Source: Pomphorhynchus laevis (taxonomy: Eukaryota; Acanthocephala; Palaeacanthocephala; Echinorhynchida; Pomphorhynchidae). From it: a DNA stretch of 64,000 nucleotides. This document shows, piece after piece, positions 37,063-48,675 of the stretch. The stretch spans positions 1 to 64,000 of the forward strand of contig WNNJ02002094.1 in assembly GCA_012934845.2 (NCBI GenBank), given 5' to 3'. The notes under the pieces were generated by a model. The model was not told the origin of the DNA. It ran no database searches and worked only from the letters and a program-made list of their open reading frames with translations. A program made the translations under genes and the position numbers. Positions within the stretch are counted from its first letter, which is position 1, and each line of letters opens with the position of its first letter.

Positions 37063-40052
37063 CGCGCGGAAAGCCGTCGAGTGTGACTAAGTGTTGCTCA
37101 TGCAATGGACAAACGGCTAGTTGCAAATCTTGCAAATGCAGATAGAGAGTGGTTTAACAGCTCTGCACCTCGTTGTTCAAATAAGCAATTCAATTCGATA
37201 AAAAATAATGTAACTGCAGATAATGCCAGTTTAACTGTTGATTTAGGTAGCAACATTAGTCTCTCAAAGTCAGGTGAACAATATTATCCCACCATTTGTC
37301 GCAACTGTAAACATTACAGTAAATGAAGCTTTTGATGAAGTAATCACATGGCGTTCCAACTTGTTTCGTCTTCCGAAATGTGCAGAAAGCTCGAAGTTCG
37401 TTTCAATTTTGGCCGCAGTTTATGAAAGCTTTGTGTTAAGGACCTTTCCGTCTGATGAAGTGTTTAAACTTACAGTGCTACTCCCCCAACTTGTCCTTCA
37501 ACGAAATGGCGTAATGCCTATTTCAACGAGACGAAAAATACTCTTGAGAAGGTTAAAAATGTGGTCTAATAAAGAATACGTGGAGTTACTGTCGGAGGCT
37601 CGGGAGCTTCAATCGCAACTGAGGTTTTCCAAACGACAGCAGAAGGGATCTTGGCAGATACAATTCACTGATTCAATGAAAAAAGTCGAACTACTCAAGC
37701 TATGCACATACTTCAGAAAGGAAGCTGTCTGCAAGGTATTCTCGATGTTCACTCGGAGATAGATGGAAGAAAAGTACGTGACATTCTCGTTGAGAAACAT
37801 CCAAATAAGAATGTAATGCATCAAGATGCTCTACTCCCAACTAATACTTTCACTGATCCTTACTTTTCTCCTATTATATTTGATCAGATCAATTCAAAGG
37901 ATATTATTGCTACTTCAGCAAGAATCAGAGGCGCTACTAAACCATATGGACTGGACGGCGACGCATGGCAAGATACGTTGAAAATTTTTTCAAATCAATC
38001 CAATAAGTTGGCCACAGCTCTAGCCATTGTTGCATATCGTATTGCATCTGAATCCTTAAACCTCAAAATCTTCGTCGGACTAACAGCTAGCAGACTTGTT
38101 GCACTTGACAAATGTCCAGGCGTTCGTCCAATTGGCATATGAGATGTCGCTCGTCGGATTATGTGTAAAACTGTTCTGAACCTTGTATCGGATTCTTTGC
38201 AGAATGTTTGTGGGAATGTACAGTTATGCGCAGGACAGAAGTCGGGAATAGACTATGCGATACATAGTGTTAGAGCGCGTCTAGATGACAGATCGGATAA
38301 TGCATTACTTGCCATAGATGATAATAATGCCTTTAACAGAATCAATAGAGAAGCTATGTTACACAATGTAAAGATATATGTCCGTCCTTGGGCCATATTG
38401 TTTCAAATATTTATGGATGTGATACAGTTCTTGACATTGATGGTGAAATGATAATTGCCGAAGATGGTGTGACGCAAGGTGATCCGATGCAATGGCGATA
38501 TTTGCCGTTGCTACCATGCCGATAATAAATAAAATTCGTAGGAAATATCCCACAGTCTTAAACTTATGGTATGCCGATGATGCTAATTTTATCGGGTCAC
38601 CGAATGATTTACAACAGGTTTGGCGCCACTTGAACTTAATAGGTCCAATATATGGTTACTACCCAAATGCATCCAAGTGTAAGTTTCTTATTAAAGAAAC
38701 TTATAAATTGCAGGCAGAACTACTGTTTAAAGATTCACAAATATCTATATGTACTGATGGGATTAAAGTCCTTGGATCCCCAATTCGAACTAGTGCTTAC
38801 GTATCTTCTATTGTAGTCGAGAATGTACACTTCCTTTGCAAAATTGTCGAACGTTTGTCTGGTGTTGCCACTTACGACCCACATGTTGCATATGTTGCAC
38901 ATACTGTAGCAATCCAATCAAAATGGACATTCCTCAAGAGAACAACTCCTTGTAATGTATCATGGTATCATCCTTTAGAATATGCCATACGCACGAGGCT
39001 GATCCCTGCTCTGCTGGGAATTCAACTGATAACTGATGGCATTCGTCTGATAACTGAACCACCAACTTATTTACGAGGTCTAGCTATCGCAAACCCATCT
39101 AAGAACGTTATTCAAGAATATGAATGGTCAAGATTAATGTGGTCAGCTCTAAATGAACAACGACTCACCGATGTAAAGCCTGATGTTAGACAAAATGACA
39201 TAACGAAACAAATTAATCGGGAAAAGCGTGAAATATCTACAATAACGAGATCATTGATTTCCGAGAATTATTCTTCGGCAATGATCTATGCATCAAAAAA
39301 AGGTGCTTCGGTATGGCTACAATCACGCCCACTTGCGTATAAGGGATATCATCTTTCTAGACTGGAATTTGTGGATGCAATTGCGGCTAGGTATGGTTGG
39401 ATGCCAAGTTGCTTAAAGAACAAGTGTCGATGTGGTGTACAAATGTCCATACAACACGCACTATCTTGTCCACATGGTGGGGTTCCTATGTCTCGATACA
39501 ACTGTGTCCGTAATGTTATCGCTGATGAATTATCGCGTGTATCGCATTCGCTTCAACTTGAGCCAGTTCTCAATGAAGTCCCGCCTGATGTTATTTTCAA
39601 AAATTCCGCTACAAGCCTTGAATTGAATGCCCGCTTGGACATTAAATGTGTTGGCTTGTCGGGAAGATACATGGATCATGATTACTTCGATGTGTGTATA
39701 TAGTGCACTGGCTTCATCAAATGCATTGCGTACTCCCCGTCAAAGCAATGAATTTCATGCTAACCGAAAGAAATCCAAATATGCCGAGAGAATTCAAGTC
39801 GAAGGATCAAGCTTTACTCCGTTGATTTTCTCTACCTCTGGTGGTATTGGAGACGAAGCTGATCGTATACTACGGCGTATTGCAGGCAAGAGATCTCTAA
39901 TTACAAGACTAAGCTATTCGATTCTTATAAATAACCTTCGTCAATTAATCAGCATTCGCATCGCAAAGGCTGCAAAACTGTGTCTACGAGCTCAAAAAAG
40001 AATATCAACAGTGATGAAAACGAACTGTTGTGTTGCAATGATTTTGATGTAA
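37052..40052 (+). mobile_element. REL-type LINE copy 3, near full length
   Basis: The most complete copy. It begins MPRGKPSS with a cysteine cluster (CCSCNGQTASCKSCKC). The pre-polymerase region follows (ITWRSNLFRLPKC; EKHPNKNVMHQDALLP), then RT blocks LTASRLVALDKCPGVRPIGI, ALLAIDDNNAFNRIN, a TQGDPM-like block, LWYADDANFIGS, GPIYGYYPNASKC and IKVLGSPI. The long frame 38492-39703 covers the thumb, the zinc knuckle CRCGVQMSIQHALSC, GGVPMSRYNCVRNV and RLDIKC. 39627-40052 carries the end (KKSKYAERI, FSTSGGIGDEADRIL). Several frame changes show it is dead. Block order and the zinc knuckle plus R-L-D/D-V pair point to an early LINE with a restriction-like endonuclease, by inference. It is inserted in P4HA intron 1. 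Confidence 0.88.
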
Positions 40053-40660
40053 ATAAATGATTGGTCCATTTGAGGGAACCTTTATGTCTGTATTTTATCA
40101 ATAAATCAATATTCTATAAAAAAATTATCTAGTATCTTATTATGATACAAATATTTAATTTTTCTCTTCGTCTCACATATTTTTGTAAAATAAATCACCA
40201 TTTTATGAATTATGATAAAATCTTATAATAAACATCTTAGATTTTGATGTTACATCTAAATTATTATTATTGAAATTCAATAAACGATTATCTAAAGTAA
40301 TTTATTATTGAATTATTGAATTTTAGTAAACCATCAAATACTTTTATTATCTTAATTCTAAATAAATGTTTATCTCGACTACAAAATTCTGACCACCAAT
40401 GATTAAACATATTTTTTAACTTTTAGAGATATTATTCTTCAAGTTATTAATCTCAAAGAATTAAATATACGATTTTAACATTTATTTTTTAATAAAAACT
40501 GAGAGCAAATTATGTAATGCTTAAAATGTAATATATAGGGTTTTTGAAATTTAATTTTTAAAGATTTTGTTTAAAACATAAAAGTGAATTGCTAAACTGG
40601 AAATTTATAATATTTTTGTTCTTCTTTAAACATATCACTTAATTTACGCAAAGAAATAAA
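40053..40660. other. P4HA intron 1, AT-rich
   Basis: Only AT-rich unique-looking sequence seen, with no coding or RNA feature. Confidence 0.5.
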
Positions 40661-40664
40661 TATG

Positions 40665-40915
40665 CATGAGCCAGCTGAATGCGCGTTTATCGCCGGTTGT
40701 CGCCTCAACCTTGAACCAAGCTGCCTCAAAAACGCAGATGCGCTGAGACTGACCGCTAAGTGTTTCGATGGGGATGGGACGAATAAATACTGTCAATCCT
40801 CGAGGCCGCTGTATTTGGTTCGTTTGAGCTGCTCCGTGTAGGCAGCAACAGCGCTGGCAGAAGACGACGCATGGACGGAATGACTGGCGGCCAGGGTGTT
40901 AAGGCAAGTAAAATA
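40665..40915. other. G+C-rich island in P4HA intron 1
   Basis: About 250 bases of clearly balanced composition with many CG dinucleotides (CGCGTTTATCGCCGGTTGTCG, GGCAGAAGACGACGCATGG) in AT-rich surroundings. Plus strand: a 59-codon frame from ATG near 40660 and, further on, ATGGACGGAATGACTGGCGG ending near AAGGCAAGTAAA, which could be a splice donor. It may be a core promoter and first exon of an unplaced plus-strand gene, or a P4HA intronic promoter. The basis is composition only. Confidence 0.35.
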
Positions 40916-41349
40916 CCAAACGTTTAATTTACTGTTGCTATATTTTATGCGTGGGATAGTAAATGTTTAAACAACAAAATTGTTGATCAATAAAACACCG
41001 ATCTCTCAAAATATGTGTATTATACACCTTTTTGTGTGGATTATACACAAAATCATTTTTTGTGCATGAAACTTCTATAGGAGTTTACTCTAAACGTCTT
41101 TAACATTTTAACTTAATTTCACACAATGCTGGATATTAAAGTAATTTTATTAAACTGATGAATTATTGATATTTTTACAGGGAATAACTGTCGGTGAATT
41201 ATCAGAATTATTAAAAATTATTTACCTAATTTTAGTTTTAACAAAATATAAACATTTTATTTGTCCATCGAATTAAATTAATAATACAAAGTCTAATATT
41301 CAATGGTTATATTTGAATTTTAGTTCAATTTGTCTAAACTCACGATTAC

Positions 41350-41534
41350 CTTTTAAGCTGCTCTAATTTAATTTCTTCTTGATTCGTGTAATTTTCAAGT
41401 TCAATTAGAATACTGTCTCTTACACTTATCATTTTTTCCATGTGTTTATTAGATGTAAAAACTTCGCAAATTGCATAGTCTAGTCCTGCAATCCAGTAAA
41501 TCAAATATAAAGGAACACAAAGATATTCAAGCAT
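41350..41534 (-). other. P4HA: P4HA exon 1 with signal peptide
   Basis: Starts at ATG 41534. The first 22 or so residues (LCVPLYLIYWIAG core) are hydrophobic and fit an ER signal peptide. EVFTSNKHMEKMISVRDSI and EEIKLEQLKR then match the family N-terminus (ELFTSIGQMTDLIYxEKDL, EEDKLEQIKK). Donor GTAATC. Confidence 0.92.
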
Positions 41535-43570
41535 TTAAGTCAAAATTAGTCATTTTTAACATTTTATCTTAAAATAATTTAATTAAATAAGTTTACTGTA
41601 TTGCTTTAATTGATATGATTTAAAATTTGTAATTTTTAAAATCTGGTATTTTTACTAAAAAATCAACTCGAATATATTTAGCTATTTAAAATCTAAAATT
41701 ATAATAATTATCTTAAAACTTAAAAATTAGTTTTAAATATAAATTTGGATAATATAATATGAATTTGACCTAATATGAATTTGGATTCCTGTTAAGTTAG
41801 CAACATTTTAATTTACAAAAATGATATCGATTATATGGCCCATAATAATCAATAATGAGTGCTCGATAACATACCTAAATGCAGAAACAATATTTAAAAA
41901 TCTTGCTAATTACAAAAAAAAAACAATTTATTTCAATATAAAGATTAGTGAGTTTATTAATTAAACTATTTAATTCTGTTAATTACACTTTATATTTAGC
42001 TACAATCTAAGTCGAATTCATAGAGTAATATATAGTCTAACCAGTTATCGACTATGAATGTATAACATAAAAATAATTGAAAACGAGATCTGCACTGTAC
42101 ATTAAGCGTCTTCTATTAAGAAGATTAACTTAAAATGGTTTTATATATTTCTACTTCAATAGTATAGTTTCATTATTCTCAAACAAACATTCTAACTTCG
42201 AAATTTGCTAAATGAACATAAAATAGACCAATTGCAATGTGACTGCGCGTATATCATTTTAAATAATATAGCCTTAATATAAATGTAAAAATTCATATAA
42301 AATAAAAATATTTAATATTTTTCAAATTATTTGATTTTGCATTTATTATAATTTAATATAATTGATAATATATTATAATATAACTGATATAGTTATATAA
42401 TTGATATAATATAATTTATTGATATAATTATTATATGCTTGTAATAATATTATTATATAATTATAATAGTAAGTATTATATAATATTATTATGTAATTTT
42501 TATATAATTTATTATACAATTGCTTTGCGCAATTTTAATATATAAAAAATACAATAATTCATTTTCATGCAAATCGCCAAGCTGAATTCAACGACACGTT
42601 ACTAGCTAGATGTAGCATTGAAAAATTGGAAATGATGTACAGTTTAACATAAAACGAACAATTTATAACAAAAGTTCATCAAATTGTACGTATTTTTTCT
42701 TATGATGCTAATCACCTAAAAGATTAAGAGATTATTCACATTACATAAGATATTAAACGTTTAAGTTACAAGCTTGATGTAACAATGAAACAACGGAGAT
42801 GGTGTACAATTGAATATAAAAGCATAATTTTAATAAAAACATATTGATCCTGGTACAAAATTTCAAATTTAATAATTGGACCAAAATTATTGATTTTTAA
42901 TTAAACCTTTTTTGACTTAATCACATACTATTTTTGTTAAAAGATTAAATGTTTTTGTTAAATGATATTTTGTAAATGATCACTTGAAAATAAACATTGG
43001 ATCATTGCTTAGGATAATAAAGCATTAAAGTTGACTTAATTTCTCAAATTTTATGCAACCTTACCTAAAACTACGTAAATAAATGCAAGCCACATTCGAC
43101 AAAATCAGCACTTAATGAAATCTGTGCTAAAAAGTATTTTCTGTCTTTAATACACGAAGATCAGCGTATTAGATTGATATCAAAGAAATAAAGCATCACA
43201 GAATACATTTCGCCTAAAACAAATAGAAAATTGTTCTGTATTACTATACTGTCTGGTGTGCAGTTATAGTTAATATGCTTCGAAGAGGAAATTACTTTTA
43301 CAGAACAATAGTTAACTCCACGATCAAAATGAGATTGATGTGCTTCGACAAATCCATGGTAAGAATGTCTGGAATTGGAAACATATTTCCATTAATGTAA
43401 ATACTATAATGCAGTAATATGGGTTATACTCGCTTATAAATTTTGATATACATTCGTTTGTGTGATTATTTAAAAAAGAAAGAATCAAAGAATTAATTTT
43501 AAATTATTAATACTTATTTAAATATTATATTTAATATTTTATAATATATTATACAATATAATATTTATAG
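41535..43570. other. Upstream of P4HA; AT-rich, one possible small exon
   Basis: Upstream side of the P4HA start, where its promoter should lie; no clear TATA or initiator can be singled out in such AT-rich DNA. 42300-42560 is a dense TATAAT/ATTATA simple region. 43304-43358 is bounded by ACTTTTACAG and ATG|GTAAGA on the plus strand and reads TIVNSTIKMRLMCFDKSM, so it could be a small leader exon. I cannot connect it to a gene. Confidence 0.3.
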
Positions 43571-46500
43571 GATAGAATAGAATAGAATTTATTTAGAGTA
43601 GCCTTTGTGGTAAATAGAACCATTTACAGATCCACTATAAAAATTAAAAGACAAGTTTACGTCCGATAAATGTTTGAACTTGTATGTAGAGTTATTGAAT
43701 TAATTGCGGCTGAAAGTGTTATTTTAGTTCGTTTGCAAGAAGTATGGCGATCAAGGAAGTTTTGAAGTGTTTAAGCGACGTCAATGATTTTGTGTCTCGA
43801 GGAAGTTTGTTCCAAAGGCGTGGTACAACGATGGTGAACGCACGATATCCGTGATTACCGTTGTGACGGGGGACGAAAGGCGAGTAGGAGCGATGCCTTC
43901 TTAGGGAAAGACCAGTCGTCATATAGGATGCGCTATCAGGAAGATATAGATAAGGAGGTTTGTGCCGGAATTTGATTTGCCATGCAAGTGTGAGAATTTG
44001 AGAGGTTATGCGGCTCTAAATGTCAAGCCAGTTAAGGATGCGAAGAGAGTTGGAGATGTGGTTGTACTTGCGAAGGCGGAAGATGACCCTAGCAGCCATG
44101 TGCAGAATCCTTTGTAGATAGTGAAATTGATATGCTGGACAGTTTACGAGAAGACCTAAGCAATATTCTAAACGAGGCATGAAAAGGTTGGAGATTAAAA
44201 TAGCTGTCGATTTCAGGTCGAGGTTTCTACGGACACTTCGGATGTCACGGAGGATGTGGGAGCATGAACTGATCTTGCTACGAATGAAAGGCAGAAACGA
44301 GAGATTATTGTCAAAATGGACACCGAGGATTGTCATGATAGTCACTTCTGGTAGACGGAAATTGTGTATGCATACTGGAAAATCGAGGGTGTAAGAGTGG
44401 CGCGGTGTTATCCACATCATGCTAGATTTATCGTTGTTTAAAAACATACGGATTGAACAAAGATATGCGTGAATAGCAGAGAGGCAAGACGATGCATCAG
44501 AAGCGAGGTTGGATGCAGATGTAAGTGTGCATGATGCATAGATTACTATATCGTCAGCGTACTGAATAACTTCAAAGCCGAAAGGGACCACGATGGAAGA
44601 TAAATCACCAAGAAGGGTGAAAAGAAGCGGCCCTAGAACGGATCCTTGTGGTACACCGCAGCTGAGAGGAACCGGCGCAGAAGAGTTGGAGTTGGAGACT
44701 ACGTGATAAGAGCGATTTGAGAGGTAGGATTTGAACCAAGAAATGACATGAGACGAGAAGCAGTAACGTTGTCTGAGACATGAGAGAAGTATGGTGTGAT
44801 CAACTACATCGAAGGCGAAGGATAAATCAAGTGAAATTACAAGGCTTACTAGATGTTTTTCAAGAGCAAGAAGTAGATTATTGGAGAGTTTTGTGCATGC
44901 GGTCATAGTAGAATGTTAAGGTCGATATGCAGATTGAAAAGGTAGAAACATAGAATTTGATGTTATGTAGTTGCTTACCTGACTGAGGATGATACGCTCG
45001 AAAAGTATTGAGATGGTCGGAAGGTTTGATATTGGTCTATAGGAGGAGGCGGAACTGGGATCAAGATAATGCTTCTTTAATAATGGGCGAACTATGGCAT
45101 GTTTGAACGACGAAGGGTAGTGTGATAAATGGATAGACATGTTGAAGACACTTGTGAGATAAAGGCTGATGGTGTCACTTAGTAACTTTAGAATGTATGT
45201 TGAAACAGGATCAAGAGGCGAGGTTGAATTGGGTAATCGTGCTAGGGCATCAGATACACTTTCGATAGATAAAAGTGAAAAGTGAAACAGTTCAGTATGA
45301 TATGGGGCAAGGTAGGAGAAACTAGAAGATAATGGTACGTGGATTGAGGTCAAAGTTCGAGCTATTTTGCGTTGCAAATGAGATGCGAATTCGTTGGAAG
45401 AGATAGAGATAGACGTGACGGATTTGTTTCTACCCAAAAGGTTATTAATGGATTTCCACGGGTGTTGATGATTGTCACGCAAATATATTTTGCTTTGCCA
45501 GTGTGAGGAGCATTTTGAGTTTAAAAGATATCGGTATTTGCGTCGAAATTCGATGTATTCTGAGTAAGATGAGTTTAATAGCTCGGTGATATTACGACGA
45601 CGGAATCTTGAGTGCATTCGGTGAAGGTGTCGTAAGGAGCGCTTTGCTCTTCGGTAATCGCTATCGAACCAGGGGGCTCCTGACTGACGGTGAGGCGTAC
45701 ATTGTTTGAACGGCAAAATCATATCAAGTATGCCAATGAGTTCAGTGCTGTACATGTTCGTTAAGTCGTAAAGTGAAGTGTTAGTAAAGGCGGCAAAAAT
45801 TAGGAGTGGGACGAGAGAAGGTTTATACGCAAGGTATTTAGATCAAGTTGATTCCATGGACGATATATTTATGGGGATGAGTAGGGTGTGGAGGATCATT
45901 GGTTTTAATGTTACTGGTGAGAAGGTAATGGTCGGATAGGCCCACATCTTTCACAGAAACGGTGCTGCAAGTATTGAGATGGTCGGAAGGTTTGATATTG
46001 GTCTATAGGAGGAGGCGGAACTTGGATCAAGATGATGCTTTTTTAATAATGGGCGAACTATGGCATGTTTGAACGACGAAGGGTAGTGTGATAAATGGAT
46101 AGACATTTGAAGACACTTGTGAAATAAGGGCTGATGGTGTCACTTCGTAACTTTAGAATATATGTAGGAACAGGATCGAGAGGAGAGGTTGAATTGGGTA
46201 ATCGTGCTAGGGCATCAGATACGCTTTCGATAGATAAAAGTGAAAAGTGAAACAGTTCAGTATGATATGGGGCAAGGTAGGAGAAACTAGAAGATAATGG
46301 TACGTGGATTGAGGTCAAAGTTCGAGCTATTTTGCGTTGCAAATGAGATGCGAATTCGTTGGAAGAGATATAGATAGACGTGACGGATTTGTTTCTACCC
46401 AAAAGGTTATTAATGGATTTCCACGGGTGTTGATGATTGTCACGCAAATATATTTTGCTTTGCCAGTGTGAGGAGCATTTTGAGTTTAAAAGATATCGGT

Positions 46501-48675
46501 ATTTGCGTCGAAATTCGAGGTATTCTGAGTAAGATGAGTTTAATAGCTAGGTGATATTACGATGACGGAATCTTGAGTGCATTCGGTGAAGGTGTCGTAA
46601 GGAGCGCTTTGCTCTTCGGCAATCGCTATCGAACCAGGGGGCTCCTGACTGACGGCGAGGCGTACATTGTTTGAACGGCAAAATCATATCGCGTATGCCA
46701 ATAAGTTCAGTGCCGTACATGTTCGTTAAGTCGTCAAGTGAAGTGTTGTAAAGGCGGCAAAAATTAGGAGTGGGGACAAGAGAAGGTTTATACGCAAGTT
46801 ATTTAGATCAAGTTGTTTCCATGGACGATATATATGGGGATGAGTAGGGTGTGAAGGATCATTGGTTTTAATGTTAATGGTGAGACGGTAATGGTCGGAT
46901 AGGCCCACATCTTTCACAGAAACGGTGCTGCAAGTAGACGATGATTGAGCAAAGATGCAATCAATGGTGCCACCTTGGATATGAGTGGATTCAGTAGGGA
47001 TATATCTGAAGCCAAAGTCTGATAATGTCTTGAGTAGGTGTGACGAGTGAGCGCATGATGGTCTGTCAAGTCGAATGTTGAGGTCACCAAGAATAATGAC
47101 GGGAGATGATTTAATGCTTACGTTAGAGAGCATATCAAAGAGTTCGTCAAAGAATGTAAGACATGGCGCAGATGAGCCTGGTTGATAGATAAGGGCGAAA
47201 CAAATTCGTCTACTGAAGTGTATAGCGTTAAAGCACATCAGCTCGAATGACGTAGGGGCAACTGGAAAGTTTAGAACATATAACGATATAGCGGGCAAAG
47301 AAAAGGAAAGTTGACCACCATGGTTCATTCTTCCTGGATCACCATGTCGAGCACGTTCAGCAACGTTTAGGTTAAGCGATACGAGTCTTCGAATGGAATG
47401 TCGTTTGTGGAATGCCAAGATTCGGTTAGGCAGAGAAGTGAAAGTGAGTTATTTTGGAAGACTTCGAGAGCAAGTTCAAGTTTGTGGAGTAAGGAACGAA
47501 TGTTGATGAGACCGATGTTAAGTGAGTATTTAGAAGGAGAATCTAGGGAGGATGATTTGGAGTTAAATGGCGCGAAACAACCCAAGGAAGAGGAGGGAGA
47601 ATCAGACAATTTTCGCCTCGTTGTTGTTTGCGATTTATCATGGTGTCATATGGAGGGTGGTGATATATTTGTGTGAATTTCGGCGGAGATTAAATGATTT
47701 TTTTGCAAACGAATAACTCGGTTATTGCGAATTATAAATTTATGCGAAGGATCCGCCAAACGTTTTTCGTGTAATTGTTTCCTGAGTAATTTTAGTGCTT
47801 TCACCTCAGGTGGTGAGAGATCCGGGCTTACATAAGCGTTGTGAAATCGAGTCGATTTTCTCAGTTTGTAGGCATTGCTCAGAATTGACGTGGTGGTTGC
47901 TTCATCAGATGTAATAAGTATCCACGGAAGAATATCTTGACGTTTTGCAGGGGGTCGGCGTAAATACAAACGACATGTGGATGCACAAGACACGTTCAAC
48001 GATGCGATAAGATCCGATACTAAAGCAAGATCGTCTGATGAATTAGGTAGTCCACGTATTATTACGTTTGACGAGCGCCGTTGTTACCTATCACATGCTT
48101 GAATTATTGTTAGGGGAGATGTTGATTGACCATCGAATTGAGATGTTGCGAGTACTGAGCGAGTCACTTCTTTGCGGATAATAGATGCGAAAGTTTGACG
48201 AGGTATTGAGAACTCTGGATTAGAAGTTGGCACGGAAGGCGAAGAAGTGAGATTGAGAGATTCTATTCTTGTTTGTAGATCATTAATAGAGGAATTGGCG
48301 CTCGCTAACGACTCTTTTCAGTCGGATAATAACTTAGCGGAACATAACCCACACAGAAAATCTCGTGTTAAAAATTCCCTGGAAACTTGGCATGGCACTT
48401 TTACGGAAGAATATATCGGACAATCCAACGCGGTACACTTTAAATCTAGTGAAACAAACTCCCCTTGTGTGATAATAGGTGACAAGGATGGTAATACACA
48501 GTTTGGAATCAGTATAGCGCTAGCAGCAAGAGAATGATTGTATTGCAACACATAATCTCTAAGACGAGTTGTTGAGATGTCGTTGTAGAGTAATGTGGAA
48601 TTTTCACTATTTAGAGGTAGATGGCTTTCTACAGATCGTGATCGGTTTATTTCCTTAGAATTACCGTTTTCAATA
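43571..48675 (-). mobile_element. CR1/L2-like LINE, ORF1 to 3' end
   Basis: Minus-strand non-LTR retrotransposon. 48675-47646 is ORF1: cysteine-rich zinc-finger-like part (CTALDCPIY...CQVS...FLCGLC), a coiled-coil-like stretch, then YVSPDLSPPEVKALKLLRK typical of CR1 ORF1. 47609-46726 is the endonuclease: LNIGLINIRSLLHKLE, LLCLTESWHS, GDLNIR, GLSDHYRL. 45755-44016 is the reverse transcriptase: SYRPISNLPTISILFE, SLDLSFAFDVVDH, CGVPQGSVLGPLLF, FEVIQYADDIVIYA. 43922-43719 is the C-terminus, RAFTIVVPRLWNKLPRDT. It ends with ATAGAATAGAATAGAATTTA, i.e. (TTCTA) repeats at the 3' end on its own strand, as in CR1/L2-like elements. A 963-bp tandem duplication interrupts it, and a few frame breaks are present. 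Otherwise well preserved, so fairly young. Confidence 0.93.
45961..46923 (-). repeat. 963-bp tandem duplication inside the LINE
   Basis: The segment from the endonuclease end (SVKDVGLSDHY) to the first polymerase block (LPTISILFE) occurs twice in a row. GGTGCTGCAAG marks the unit at 45961 and 46924. At 45970 this word is followed directly by TATTGAGATGGTCGG, where the endonuclease text should continue, which fixes the junction. Confidence 0.9.

Larger units (their letters stand above)
7994..41534 (-). pseudogene. P4HA: Prolyl 4-hydroxylase alpha subunit, partly decayed
   Basis: Minus-strand gene over 33.5 kb. P4HA subunits hydroxylate collagen prolines in the ER. Exons: E1 41350-41534 (ATG, signal peptide, EVFTSNKHMEKM...KLEQLKR); E2 35187-35339 (GNPINQFRLMEHL); E3 34981-35126 (LPTDEDINGV..RLQSTYRL); E4 28847-29013 (ECYRIGSIAY...LDHLSY, TPR-like peptide-binding domain); E6 24931-25103 (DPTNKR...YEEICRDNYKNE); E7 23564-23731 (LNCYFTNNGKSFLKLQPIKLE); E8 18358-18592 (decayed); E9 13735-13788 (NYGTGGHFEPHFDF, holding the iron ligands H and D); E10 9367-9468; last 7994-8064 (ANKWIHEAGQEIHRPC, stop). 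Intron phases join without conflict from E1 to E4 and from E6 to E7, E8, E9 and E10. E5 is uncertain (perhaps near 26470-26526). E8 carries several stops and a frameshift, and E10 ends early, so the second catalytic His and the Lys are not encoded in a readable exon. The start of the gene is clean, so decay is recent or partial. Introns are packed with mobile DNA. Confidence 0.88.

Noticed and set aside
43304-43358. Coding exon of a plus-strand gene
   Set aside because: Splice signals on both sides look good, but no upstream or downstream exon with matching phase was identified.
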